From positions 434,001 through 498,000 of the forward strand of contig NZ_JAFEWD010000002.1 of NCBI RefSeq assembly GCF_017355855.1: a stretch of 64,000 nucleotides of DNA, in the 5' to 3' direction. The notes below the pieces were generated by a model, which saw only the letters and a list, made by a program, of their open reading frames with translations, was not told the origin of the DNA and ran no database searches. Position 1 is the stretch's first letter; each line of letters begins with the position of its first letter. The DNA is from Pedobacter sp. SYSU D00535 (GTDB lineage Bacteria; Bacteroidota; Bacteroidia; Sphingobacteriales; Sphingobacteriaceae). Both the position numbers and the translations under genes were made by a program. Of the stretch, positions 54,752-63,094 are shown piece by piece.

Positions 54752-57217
54752 TTATTCGTAGTAATACACTCGCTTAACTCTTTCTGAAATCCCTGTAAAT
54801 ACCTCATAGGGAATAGTTCCAAGCTGATCTGCAATGTCTTCGACCCGGATCTCTTCATTGAATACAATCACTTCATCGCCTTCTGTCGCATCTACTCCTG
54901 TTATATCGATCATGCACATATCCATACAAATGGTCCCAATGGTAGGGACTATCGTTCCGTTTACAAGCATTTTTCCCAAGCCATTTCCCAGTTTTCGGCT
55001 ATAGCCGTCCGCATAGCCAATTTTTACTGTTGCTATTTTTCCACCCTCGGGTAAAACACCTCGTCTGTTGTAGCCTACGGTTTCTCCTGGTTTAAGCTCT
55101 TTAATTTGAGAGATACTCGTTTTAAGAGTAGTTACTGTCTGCAGTGGAGATTTTTTATTTTTATAGCTGCCGTCAAAGCCGTAAAGCCCGATACCGAGGC
55201 GAACCATGTCGAACTGCGCCTCTGGCCAGCGACTTATCCCTGCTGTGTTTGAAACGTGTTTGATGAAACTATAGCCAAGCGCTTGTTCAAGACGTTCTGT
55301 TAGCGTTTTAAATTCTCTAATTTGCTGGCGAGTAAAGTCATCAGCGCCTGCATCTTCACTTGCAACCAAGTGAGAAAAGACACTTGTCACCCTGATGGAT
55401 TTATTAGTGCTTAGCTCGGATATTAAAGCGTCTAATTCCTCCGCAACGAATCCAAGCCGGTGCATTCCGGTGTCCAGCTTGATATGAACAGGGTAGTGCT
55501 CTCTCGTTTTTTTATTTAATGCCTCCGTGAAATCTCTTAATACTCTAAAACTATAGATCTCTGGCTCAAGCTGATGTTCTACCATTGTATCAAATGCCAT
55601 CACATCCGGGTTCATTACCATAATTGGAAGGCTTATGCCGGATCTGCGAAGGGTTACCCCTTCATCTGCATACGCCACGGCCAGATAATCTACTTTGTTA
55701 AACTGCAGCAGGTTGGCTACCTCAAAACTGCCGCTTCCGTAGGAGAAAGCCTTAACCATGGCCATTAGTCGAGTGCCAGGATTGAGCAAAGACTTGTAAT
55801 AGTTAAGATTATGCTCTAACGCGTTCATGTTGATTTCGAGAACCGTCTCATGAACTTTTTGCGTTAGAAGTTTACTTATACGTTCAAAGCCAAAGCTTCG
55901 GGCTCCCTTTAATAAAATAGTTTCATCGGCCAAACTTAGCGCAGGCAGCCGATCAAGCAGCTCTTCTGTACTCTCAAAGAAAACCTTATCTAACGAAAAC
56001 TTATCCCTGTGACGGGTGATCTCTGTGCCAACGCCGATTAACCGGTCAACATCTTTGGCTTCCAGTAGCTGGGCTACCTGCTTGTATAATAGTTCAGCTT
56101 CCAATCCAGCCTCGAGGATATCAGAAAGGATAAGGGTTCGCCGATCGTTTTGATTTTGTTGCCGCAGAAAGTCCAGGGCAATTGCGAGTGATGAAATGTC
56201 TGAACTGTAAGAGTCGTCTATGATCGAGCAGTTGTTGATTCCGTTCTTTAGTTCCAGCCGCATTCTTACCGGATGTAAGTTTTCGAGTCGCTGCCCTGCA
56301 TCCTCGGGTTGGTAGCCTAGTGCAAGCACCGAGGCCCAGCAGCAGATCGCATTTTCCACTGAAGCAGCGTCTATAAAAGGTATAGTGCACTGAATCTTCC
56401 TTCCCTGAAACTCGGCCTGGATAAGAGTCGCTTTTCCCTCAACAAGTTCGTTTTTCGTCAGTTTTAAATCAGCGTCTTCTTGCCATCCCCAGGTGAATTT
56501 CTTCTTTCCAGGGATCTTCGCCTTGAATCCCTGCAGGTATTTGGAGCAGTAAATAAACAGGTCAGCGTCGTTGAAGAGCGTTAGTTTTTCTGCTATTTTC
56601 TCCTCTCGTGATGAAAATCCTTCGTTATGAGCTTCACCTATAGTGGTCAGAATGCCAATAGTCGGCCGGATTATTTTTTCCAGCGCCGCCATCTCACCTG
56701 TATGTGATACTCCAGCTTCAAAGATTGCCAGTGTGTGATCTTCGTTCATCTCCCAGACAGAAAGGGGGACACCAAGTTGAGAATTGAAGCTTTTGGGGCT
56801 GCGGATAATATTCTCATTTGGTCCTAGCAGTTGATATAACCACTCCTTCACCACCGTTTTTCCATTGCTTCCGGTTATTCCGATTACGGGATAGTTAAAC
56901 AGGTGCCGATGGTAAGCTGTAAGCGCTTGTAAGGCGGCGAGTGTGTTTTCTACTACGTAAAAATTTGCCTCTGGATAGTTGGACGCAAAGGCGGCATCCC
57001 GCACCACAAAGCTTCGTACTCCTTCCTGGTATACCTCTTGAATAAATTCGTGTCCGTCGCGTCTTCCGCTAAGCGCGAAGAACAAAGAGTGCTCCACGTC
57101 CACCAACTTGCGACTGTCGAAGGCTAGCGTCCGGATAACGGCCGATTCATCTTCAATAACTCCCTTTGAATGAATTATTTCCTGAATTTCAAGTGGCGAA
57201 TATGATTTATGGTGCAT
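54752..57217 (-). CDS. MurF–alanine racemase fusion
   Basis: An 821-residue bifunctional protein, the fusion typical of Bacteroidota. Residues 1–455 are UDP-MurNAc-tripeptide:D-Ala-D-Ala ligase, with the ATP-binding GITGSNGKTVVKEWL near 115–125 and IDDSYSSD later. Residues about 460–821 are alanine racemase, with PLP Lys489 in MVKAFSYGSGSFE, GMHRLGF, and the second-site Tyr in IGYADGYSR. It makes D-Ala and joins D-Ala-D-Ala to the muropeptide, two steps of cell-wall synthesis in the cytoplasm. Complete, with both active sites present. Confidence 0.95.
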   Translation of the reverse strand: MHHKSYSPLEIQEIIHSKGVIEDESAVIRTLAFDSRKLVDVEHSLFFALSGRRDGHEFIQEVYQEGVRSFVVRDAAFASNYPEANFYVVENTLAALQALTAYHRHLFNYPVIGITGSNGKTVVKEWLYQLLGPNENIIRSPKSFNSQLGVPLSVWEMNEDHTLAIFEAGVSHTGEMAALEKIIRPTIGILTTIGEAHNEGFSSREEKIAEKLTLFNDADLFIYCSKYLQGFKAKIPGKKKFTWGWQEDADLKLTKNELVEGKATLIQAEFQGRKIQCTIPFIDAASVENAICCWASVLALGYQPEDAGQRLENLHPVRMRLELKNGINNCSIIDDSYSSDISSLAIALDFLRQQNQNDRRTLILSDILEAGLEAELLYKQVAQLLEAKDVDRLIGVGTEITRHRDKFSLDKVFFESTEELLDRLPALSLADETILLKGARSFGFERISKLLTQKVHETVLEINMNALEHNLNYYKSLLNPGTRLMAMVKAFSYGSGSFEVANLLQFNKVDYLAVAYADEGVTLRRSGISLPIMVMNPDVMAFDTMVEHQLEPEIYSFRVLRDFTEALNKKTREHYPVHIKLDTGMHRLGFVAEELDALISELSTNKSIRVTSVFSHLVASEDAGADDFTRQQIREFKTLTERLEQALGYSFIKHVSNTAGISRWPEAQFDMVRLGIGLYGFDGSYKNKKSPLQTVTTLKTSISQIKELKPGETVGYNRRGVLPEGGKIATVKIGYADGYSRKLGNGLGKMLVNGTIVPTIGTICMDMCMIDITGVDATEGDEVIVFNEEIRVEDIADQLGTIPYEVFTGISERVKRVYYYE

Positions 57218-57279
57218 ACGTCTGCTAATTTCAACGAAATTTTTATCTTTTGTGTGATATTTTTGACAGGATTTTTAAG

Positions 57280-57765
57280 ATGGCGAACACAGATCAAACA
57301 CTGCCCCTGGATAGGAAAACTGCACTGGCAAAGCTGGAAGCTTACTGTGCCTATCAGGAACGCTCGCAGCAGGAAGTGCGCGACAAGTTGTTTGGATACG
57401 GCTTGCGGTCGGCAGAAGTGGAGGAGCTAATTGTGGAGTTAATTCAGAACAATTTTTTAAATGAAGAACGTTTTGCCATGGCTTACGCATCCGGAAAGTT
57501 TAATATGAAGGGCTGGGGCAGGATGAAAATTAAGCAGGGACTGAAGTTCAAAAGGGTGTCGGACCGCTTAATAGCAAAAGCACTTCAGTCCATCGACGAC
57601 AGCGAGTATTTTAAAAAACTTCAGCTTCTGCTCGAGAAAAAGGAGAGACTATTAGTGGAGAAAGACCAGCGAAAGAAGCAGTATAAGCTATTGCAATACG
57701 GTCTGGGCAAGGGCTATGAAAAAGATTTAATTTTAACCGCTCTGAATTCCAGAGAATTACTCTGA
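57280..57765 (+). CDS. recX: Regulatory protein RecX
   Basis: A 161-residue RecX-type protein: AYCAYQERSQQEVRDKLFGYGLRSAEVEELI followed by NNFLNEERFAMAYASGKFNMKGWGRMKIKQGLK, the paired three-helix RecX repeats. RecX modulates RecA. recA is not adjacent. ATG 57280 gives the family start; TTG-type starts upstream add a leader. Divergent from murF-alr. Confidence 0.9.
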   Translation: MANTDQTLPLDRKTALAKLEAYCAYQERSQQEVRDKLFGYGLRSAEVEELIVELIQNNFLNEERFAMAYASGKFNMKGWGRMKIKQGLKFKRVSDRLIAKALQSIDDSEYFKKLQLLLEKKERLLVEKDQRKKQYKLLQYGLGKGYEKDLILTALNSRELL

Positions 57766-57801
57766 ACTGCCCGAAGAAATCAGAAAAAAATTACAAATCT
57801 A

Positions 57802-57831
57802 TTGACAGGAGTGGTTTTCTCCCTATATTTG
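57802..57831 (+). promoter_or_regulatory. Promoter of the tRNA array
   Basis: TTG at 57802–57804 and TATATTTG at 57824–57831 are 19 bases apart, a perfect Bacteroidota promoter. The first tRNA starts 39 bases downstream. Confidence 0.85.
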
Positions 57832-57869
57832 CATCACCAAAACGCAAAAGCAATATTGCTTAGCATTTT

Positions 57870-57942
57870 GCGAAAGTAGCTCAGTTGGTAGAGCACAACC
57901 TTGCCAAGGTTGGGGTCGCGAGTTCGAATCTCGTCTTTCGCT
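57870..57942 (+). tRNA. tRNA-Gly (GCC), copy 1
   Basis: A 73-base cloverleaf: acceptor GCGAAAG/CTTTCGC, D-arm with AGCTCAGTTGGTAGAGC, anticodon loop with GCC in CTTGCCAAG, and T-arm GAGTTCGAATCTC. The discriminator is T. CCA is not encoded. Confidence 0.97.
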
Positions 57943-57950
57943 CTAACAAC

Positions 57951-57973
57951 ATCCCTTCTCAAAAGGAAGGGAT
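57951..57973 (+). other. Spacer hairpin in tRNA unit 1
   Basis: ATCCCTTC and GAAGGGAT pair around a seven-base loop between tRNA-Gly and tRNA-Leu. The same stem recurs in unit 2 at 58212–58233. Confidence 0.6.
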
Positions 57974-58000
57974 TTGAAATTTAAAAGGTTTCTAAAACCT

Positions 58001-58086
58001 GCTCGGGTGGTGGAACTGGTAGACACGCAGGACTTAAAATCCTGTGACCCTTAAAGGTCGTGCGGGTTCGATTCCCGCCCCGAGTA
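58001..58086 (+). tRNA. tRNA-Leu (TAA), copy 1
   Basis: An 86-base class II tRNA with acceptor GCTCGGG/CCCGAGT, anticodon TAA in the loop CTTAAAA, a long variable arm (TGACCCTTAAAGGTCG) and T-arm CGGGTTCGATTCCCG. The following bases CCA at 58087–58089 may be encoded or coincidental, because copy 2 lacks them. Confidence 0.97.
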
Positions 58087-58131
58087 CCAGTTAAAAAAAG
58101 GCTCAAACCTTTATACGTTCTGAAATTGTAT

Positions 58132-58204
58132 GCGAAAGTAGCTCAGTTGGTAGAGCACAACCTTGCCAAGGTTGGGGTCGCGAGTTCGAATCTCGTCTTT
58201 CGCT
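58132..58204 (+). tRNA. tRNA-Gly (GCC), copy 2
   Basis: Identical over all 73 bases to copy 1 as far as can be read: same arms, anticodon GCC and discriminator T. It belongs to the second copy of a tandem Gly–Leu unit. Confidence 0.97.
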
Positions 58205-58211
58205 CTTTAAT

Positions 58212-58238
58212 ATCCCTTCCCAAACGAAGGGATTTTGT
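58212..58238 (+). other. Spacer hairpin in tRNA unit 2, followed by T-run
   Basis: The stem ATCCCTTC/GAAGGGAT with a six-base loop is followed by TTTTGTTTTT. It is terminator-like or a processing element, matching the hairpin of unit 1. Confidence 0.6.
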
Positions 58239-58279
58239 TTTTATAAGGTTCTCGTTCTGTTTTCAAGCAGAACATGCCT

Positions 58280-58365
58280 GCTCGGGTGGTGGAACTGGTA
58301 GACACGCAGGACTTAAAATCCTGTGACCCTTAAAGGTCGTGCGGGTTCGATTCCCGCCCCGAGTA
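58280..58365 (+). tRNA. tRNA-Leu (TAA), copy 2
   Basis: Identical over 86 bases to copy 1: same acceptor, TAA anticodon, variable arm and T-arm. It is followed by CTG, so no CCA is encoded. Confidence 0.97.
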
Positions 58366-58394
58366 CTGCTTAGAAAAAGTCAGCAATAAGAGTG

Positions 58395-59261
58395 CTATAC
58401 TAGTTTTTTCAATGTCAGTCCAATAGCTCTGCTGATCGTCTGTTGCGGATTTTTACTGAATTCGTTTGTGATCCTGTTTGCCAGGATGGCGTTTACGGAG
58501 AGTGCTTCATGGCCTAATACCTTCGCCAGCGCGTAAAGTCCTGCTGTTTCCATTTCCAGATTGGTAATAGTTGCACCCTGATGCTCAAAGTCGCTAAGAT
58601 GCTGAATCAGGTCGTTTACCCGATTTTTAGCACGAACCAGTCGACCCTGTGGGGCATAAAAGCCCGGTGTCGTTACCGTGATTCCTTTCGAGACGCCTGT
58701 TCCAAATTCCACTAACAGTCTTTTGCTAGCTCTGCAAACATAAGGCGAGATTCCGGGAAGGCTTGAAAGATGCTCGCTGAAGGCTTGTTTCAGGCCGAGT
58801 TCTTCCTCCGAGTCTTCCATCTCATAGTAGTGCATCAGAGAATCAAGACCGACAGCATATTCAGAAACCAAGACACTGTCAACGGGAACTGAGGACTGAA
58901 GGGCTCCACTGGTGCCTATTCTTACAATGGTCAAACTCTTCTTTTCCGCTTTTGGCTCTCGTGTTTCCAGATCAATGTTCACTAAGGCGTCCAGTTCATT
59001 TAATACAATATCAATATTGTCTGTGCCAATACCGGTCGAGATAACTGAAATCCTCTTCCTTCCGATATAGCCAGTATGCGTAACGAACTCTCTTTTACTT
59101 TTCTTTATTTCGATCGTATCGAAGAAGAACGAAACCTCTGCCACCCGATCCTGATCACCAACGGTAATAATGGTATCGGCAATGTCTTCCGGTAGCAAAT
59201 TTAGATGATAGACGCTGCCATCAGGATTAAGGATCAGATCAGTAGAGGCGATTTTACTCAT
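58395..59261 (-). CDS. Nucleoside phosphorylase (uridine phosphorylase-like)
   Basis: A 288-residue enzyme of the PNP/UDP superfamily. Phosphate- and nucleoside-binding blocks are TIITVGDQDRVAEVS, VISTGIGTDNIDIVLNE, TIVRIGTSGALQ, and TNLEMETAGLYALAKVLGHEA. It phosphorolyses nucleosides to base and ribose phosphate in the cytoplasm. Its start codon overlaps the stop of the upstream YigZ gene by four bases (59258–59261), so they form an operon. Confidence 0.92.
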   Translation of the reverse strand: MSKIASTDLILNPDGSVYHLNLLPEDIADTIITVGDQDRVAEVSFFFDTIEIKKSKREFVTHTGYIGRKRISVISTGIGTDNIDIVLNELDALVNIDLETREPKAEKKSLTIVRIGTSGALQSSVPVDSVLVSEYAVGLDSLMHYYEMEDSEEELGLKQAFSEHLSSLPGISPYVCRASKRLLVEFGTGVSKGITVTTPGFYAPQGRLVRAKNRVNDLIQHLSDFEHQGATITNLEMETAGLYALAKVLGHEALSVNAILANRITNEFSKNPQQTISRAIGLTLKKLV

Positions 59262-59872
59262 ATTGTAGATATATAGCGTAGTTTCAGACTTTCTATTTTT
59301 TCAAATTTTCCCAATGTGCTGTTTAATTGCGACTTTGGGATTTCTATCTCAGCTGTGCAGATGTTTTCAAACTCTTGTCGCCGGATCTTCAGATTTTCAT
59401 CCTTGATCGTTTTCATTACGACATTCATCTGCAGGTAATCAAAGGTGATCGAATACACATCCTTAATGCTTAGTTCTATTACCTCGGCCAGCTTCAAGGC
59501 TTCTGCCGTCGCTGTCTTGTAGGCATTGATCAGTCCGGGAACTCCTAAAAGTGTTCCCCCGAAGTACCTCACCACTACTACGCAGATGTTTGTTAAATCG
59601 TTCGAAAGTATTACGTTTAGAATAGGGCGGCCGGCTGTACCGGATGGCTCACCATCATCATTGAGACGAAAAACATTGCGATCAGGACTAAGCCTCAAAG
59701 CCCAGCAGTGATGCCTTGCCTTCGGATGTTCTTCTTTTAGCTGCGACACATGCATCTTCGCCTGCTCTTCTGACCTCACAGGGAAAGCATATGCAATAAA
59801 TTTGCTGCCGCGATCTCGAAAAATGCCTTCAAGGGGCTTCTCTATGGTTTTATACTTGTCGTCAAAAAGCAT
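59258..59872 (-). CDS. YigZ/IMPACT family protein
   Basis: A 204-residue protein with the IMPACT signature: HHCWALRLSPDRNVFRLNDDGEPSGTAGRPIL followed by VVVVRYFGGTLLGVPGLINAY, then a C-terminal DUF1949-type domain. Bacterial YigZ proteins are uncharacterised; eukaryotic IMPACT regulates GCN2. It overlaps the nucleoside phosphorylase by four bases and is transcribed first. Confidence 0.92.
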   Translation of the reverse strand: MLFDDKYKTIEKPLEGIFRDRGSKFIAYAFPVRSEEQAKMHVSQLKEEHPKARHHCWALRLSPDRNVFRLNDDGEPSGTAGRPILNVILSNDLTNICVVVVRYFGGTLLGVPGLINAYKTATAEALKLAEVIELSIKDVYSITFDYLQMNVVMKTIKDENLKIRRQEFENICTAEIEIPKSQLNSTLGKFEKIESLKLRYISTI

Positions 59873-60023
59873 CAGGCAATGATAGGAAAAATGACCCGCC
59901 CGGTATAAAAACAGCCCACGAAAACTTCAAAATATAAACAAAGAGTCAAATAAGACGAACAAATGGGTCAGGGCTTTGCAGGGCTTTTCGAAACTTGTAA
60001 ATTAGCCCTTCCAAAAAAATATT

Positions 60024-60977
60024 ATGTCTCAGGAAACCGAACACGTACAATGCTTGATAATTGGTTCCGGGCCGGCTGGTTATACGGCTGCTATTTATGC
60101 TGCCAGGGCTGATCTGAAACCTGTTCTATACACCGGAATTGTTCCGGGTGGACAACTTACACAAACAACAGATGTTGAAAATTTTCCGGGTTATCCTGAA
60201 GGAATTATGGGCCCTGAAATGATGGAGGATTTTCGTAAACAAGCCGAACGGTTTGGTACAGACATTCGCTTCGGTTATGTTACCTCTGTTGATTTTTCCG
60301 GCCCGCCGCACACGGTGGTAATCGATGAAAATAAAGTTATAACTGCTGATACAGTAATCATCGCCACAGGTGCAACAGCAAAATGGTTAGGGTTAGAAAG
60401 CGAGCAGAAATATAACGGATTCGGCGTCTCTGCCTGCGCTGTATGCGATGGTTTCTTCTTCCGAAATCAGGATGTAGCTATTGTAGGTGCGGGCGACACT
60501 GCGGCGGAGGAAGCTACTTACCTGGCGAAGTTGTGCAACAAGGTGCACATGATCGTACGCCGGGATGAATTCCGTGCGTCTAAAGCAATGGTTAACCGGG
60601 TGTTGAACACGAAAAATATAGAGATTCACTACGAGTCAGAAACACAGGAGATCCTTGGCAACGGACAAACCGTAACCGGAGTTCTTATCAAGAATAAGAA
60701 AACAGGTGTTGAAACCACCCTGGATGTCACTGGCTTTTTTGTTGCCATCGGGCACAAGCCCAATACCGAGATCTTTAAAGGTTGGCTGGACATGGACGAG
60801 ACCGGCTATCTGATCACCAAACCGGGTACTCCGCTTACTAACGTAGAAGGGGTGTTTGCTTCGGGAGACGTGCAGGACAAGCATTACCGCCAGGCCATTA
60901 CCGCTGCAGGAAGTGGCTGTATGGCCGCTTTAGAGGCAGAGCGCTACCTTGCAGCGAAAGAGGACGTGGTTGCTTAG
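60024..60977 (+). CDS. trxB: Thioredoxin-disulfide reductase
   Basis: A 317-residue TrxB: FAD motif GSGPAGYTAAIYAARA (15–30), redox CAVC with Cys138 and Cys141, NADPH motif GAGDTAAEEA, and a final ASGDVQDKHYRQA FAD block. It reduces thioredoxin with NADPH in the cytoplasm. Start ATG 60024. It is monocistronic and runs into the THX gene. Confidence 0.97.
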   Translation: MSQETEHVQCLIIGSGPAGYTAAIYAARADLKPVLYTGIVPGGQLTQTTDVENFPGYPEGIMGPEMMEDFRKQAERFGTDIRFGYVTSVDFSGPPHTVVIDENKVITADTVIIATGATAKWLGLESEQKYNGFGVSACAVCDGFFFRNQDVAIVGAGDTAAEEATYLAKLCNKVHMIVRRDEFRASKAMVNRVLNTKNIEIHYESETQEILGNGQTVTGVLIKNKKTGVETTLDVTGFFVAIGHKPNTEIFKGWLDMDETGYLITKPGTPLTNVEGVFASGDVQDKHYRQAITAAGSGCMAALEAERYLAAKEDVVA

Positions 60978-61060
60978 TCGTTTGATAGCGAGGTAGCTAA
61001 ACTCCTTGAAAACATTCTTAAACGGCTTATTGTTAAAAATAATCATTTAATGTTTTCACT

Positions 61061-61183
61061 ATGGGAAAAGGCGATATCAAAACAAAACGAGGAAAAATCA
61101 CCAACAAATCATTTGGTAAGAAAAGACCTCACAAGTTGGAGAAAAAGTCCGGCTCTGTTGAGCAGGAAAAAAAATTAGAGTAA
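61061..61183 (+). CDS. 30S ribosomal protein THX
   Basis: A 40-residue basic protein, MGKGDIKTKRGKITNKSFGK and a Lys/Glu-rich tail, matching the short THX ribosomal protein known in Thermus and Bacteroidota, which sits in the 30S head. It is too small for common ORF cut-offs. A clean terminator follows. Confidence 0.9.
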   Translation: MGKGDIKTKRGKITNKSFGKKRPHKLEKKSGSVEQEKKLE

Positions 61184-61206
61184 AAGTGCCATAAAGGCAC
61201 TTTTTT
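61182..61206 (+). terminator. Rho-independent terminator after the THX gene
   Basis: A perfect 9-bp stem AAAAGTGCC/GGCACTTTT with loop ATAAA, followed by T. It begins inside the stop codon region of THX. Confidence 0.9.
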
Positions 61207-61218
61207 CGTTATATACCT

Positions 61219-61812
61219 ATGATTGGTAAATTACTTCGTATACGTACTGCCATAATTCTTGTCATCTCCATCATCACCATTCTCTTTCTAGTTTTTCTGT
61301 TCTTCTTTATCAAAAGACAATTTTCTGTTACCCGTACGGAGATAACAGAGGACGTGATCATTGAAAAGATTTCGAATATCGGCAGGCTGGAGCTGGTGAA
61401 ATATTCCATGAAAGATGTCATTGAAAAAAAGGAAGTGCGGCCGATCTTACCTGATAAAAGGATCCTGTTCGTAGCTGCAGGCGAGGTGACGGGGTGTATT
61501 GACCTGACCAAGATGACCAAGGAAGATATAAAAGCTACCGGAGATTCTGTGACCGTATTTCTCCCTCAACCGGAGATTTGCTATACCAAACTCGATCACC
61601 AGCGGTCTAAGGTCTACGAGCTGTCGGGCGTATGGTCTCCGAATGATCGTCAGGCTATGATAGAGGAAATTTATAAGCTGGCAGAGCAGCGTCTTCAGAA
61701 AAATGCGCAGGAAATGAATGTTTTGGGCAAAACCAGGGAAAATGCGCATGTTATATTTAAGCCGATGCTGGAGAATATTTCAGGTAAAAAAGTAGGAATT
61801 CAATTTCGGTAA
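61219..61812 (+). CDS. DUF4230 family membrane-anchored protein
   Basis: A 197-residue protein with one N-terminal membrane helix (IILVISIITILFLVFLFFFI) and a periplasmic domain with IEKISNIGRLELVKYSMKD, EVTGCIDLTKMTKEDI and FLPQPEICYTKLDHQ. DUF4230 is a Bacteroidota domain of unknown role, predicted to be periplasmic. It starts 13 bases after the THX terminator. Confidence 0.9.
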   Translation: MIGKLLRIRTAIILVISIITILFLVFLFFFIKRQFSVTRTEITEDVIIEKISNIGRLELVKYSMKDVIEKKEVRPILPDKRILFVAAGEVTGCIDLTKMTKEDIKATGDSVTVFLPQPEICYTKLDHQRSKVYELSGVWSPNDRQAMIEEIYKLAEQRLQKNAQEMNVLGKTRENAHVIFKPMLENISGKKVGIQFR

Positions 61813-61817
61813 TTTTG
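61810..61817 (+). promoter_or_regulatory. TAATTTTG -7 element upstream of the GH20-like fragment
   Basis: An exact TAnnTTTG box overlaps the DUF4230 stop codon, 9 bases before ATG 61826. It suggests a TSS near 61823, so a later Met (61835 or 61838) could be the real start. Confidence 0.5.
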
Positions 61818-61825
61818 CTAAACTA

Positions 61826-62350
61826 ATGTTCAGGATGATGAATAAAATCTCTGCCCTGTTCGCTCTTTTAGAGCTTTTTGTGGTATCTGGTTTTGCTCAG
61901 GATAATGCCAGAAATAGCTTCCTTGCTTCCGTAGGGAAAGAGGAGGAGATGGAGAAATGCGGATTTGTCGTCAATGCAGAAACGGCTATCCTGTTTGAAT
62001 CGAAAGAAGAAGAGCAGGTCGCCCGACTTTTCCAGGAAATGTTGAAACAGAATTACGGGCTTGACCTTGTTCTCGCCAAGGCGTTTATAAAGCCTCCTGC
62101 AAGTATCATTCGTTTTAGTTCGGCCTATACGGGGGATGCTGAGGGCTATCATCTTACCATTAATCCTGATCAGGTGAACCTTGCTGCTAAAGGCGACGGG
62201 TTACTCTACGGAACGCAGACGCTTCTTCAATTGTTTCCTGCTGCCAAGAGCTTGCAATTGGAGTTGCCCTGTCTGGAGGTTCTGGATCAGGCAAGCGGGG
62301 AGAAGGGAAATCGAAAAGCCGGAGTTCAGAAGCTTTACTTTCCTCAATAG
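61826..62350 (+). CDS. Isolated GH20-type N-terminal domain, truncated
   Basis: A 174-residue secreted protein (signal near 1–25) with the alpha/beta domain that precedes the barrel in beta-hexosaminidases: MEKCGFVVNAETAILFESKEEEQVARLFQEML, IIRFSSAYTGDAEGYHLTINPD and GDGLLYGTQTLLQLFP. It stops where the GH20 barrel (normally starting EDQPRFGYRG) should begin, and no barrel remnant is visible downstream. It is likely a decayed or stand-alone fragment without catalytic residues. Confidence 0.75.
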   Translation: MFRMMNKISALFALLELFVVSGFAQDNARNSFLASVGKEEEMEKCGFVVNAETAILFESKEEEQVARLFQEMLKQNYGLDLVLAKAFIKPPASIIRFSSAYTGDAEGYHLTINPDQVNLAAKGDGLLYGTQTLLQLFPAAKSLQLELPCLEVLDQASGEKGNRKAGVQKLYFPQ

Positions 62351-62427
62351 AACCGGGTTGCAGATGAGTACAAAAGTGGCGCTGATTTTCTGTCAAATAA
62401 GTATATTGGCGCTTCAAACCTAGAATA

Positions 62428-63072
62428 ATGAGATTTACGATCATTGCAGGAGCATTTCTCGCACTAACTATAGCTGCTTGCAGCAATTCTGACCAGCCTA
62501 AGGATCAGGGCTTGGCGCAACAAGAAGGACAAAATAAGGAGGCAATTTCAGGTATAGGTGGTCCTTTTCGCTTTCATAAAGCCATTGAAGTAAAGCCTGG
62601 ATTGACCTTTGACGTGGTGAGCTGGGGAAGGGGATCGGAGCACGTAGGCTCGTACCTGATTCTTCGTTCTGACTCGAGCCGTTTAAAATACAGAACTACT
62701 TCCGGCGAGCTAGAGGGCACCATTGTGGATGCCTGGAATATGGATATGGACTCGGACGGAAATCCGGAGATATTTATCCAGTCAAAGGGAGAAGACAAGG
62801 ATTCGTACCTGAATATGTATGTATATGAGTTTAATGATTCAGGATCAGCTCAGGAGCTTCGGTTTCCAGATTTAACTTCTTCTACCAAACGGACCTATCA
62901 GGGAAAAGATTCTGTGTATATCAAGGAAGGAAGTTTGTACCGGGAGTTTCCGGTGTTTGATGAAGCGGATACCGCGGCCACCAATCCTACAGGAAAAAAA
63001 GTGCTTGAGTATGTGCTAAGAGGAAGCAGCTTTTCTGTGAAAGAAGTAAAGGAAGAGGATCAGAAGAAATAA
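62428..63072 (+). CDS. Lipoprotein with possible PliI-like lysozyme-inhibitor domain
   Basis: A 214-residue lipoprotein (signal to IAACS, Cys18). The mature domain has strands and loops (GGPFRFHKAIEVKPGLTFDVVS and DAWNMDMDSDGNPEIFIQSKG), which resemble the PliI family of I-type lysozyme inhibitors with its DxDxDG-like turn. The residue pattern is suggestive, not conclusive. It may bind a host or competitor hydrolase at the surface. It follows the GH20-like fragment by 77 bases on the same strand. Confidence 0.6.
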   Translation: MRFTIIAGAFLALTIAACSNSDQPKDQGLAQQEGQNKEAISGIGGPFRFHKAIEVKPGLTFDVVSWGRGSEHVGSYLILRSDSSRLKYRTTSGELEGTIVDAWNMDMDSDGNPEIFIQSKGEDKDSYLNMYVYEFNDSGSAQELRFPDLTSSTKRTYQGKDSVYIKEGSLYREFPVFDEADTAATNPTGKKVLEYVLRGSSFSVKEVKEEDQKK

Positions 63073-63094
63073 GCCTAAATTTACTCATTTAAGG

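Larger units (their letters stand above)
57870..58365 (+). repeat. Tandem duplication of a Gly–Leu tRNA unit
   Basis: The block tRNA-Gly, spacer hairpin, tRNA-Leu occurs twice. The tRNAs are identical, but spacers have diverged in length (units offset by 262 and 279 bases) while keeping the ATCCCTTC/GAAGGGAT stem. Confidence 0.85.
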
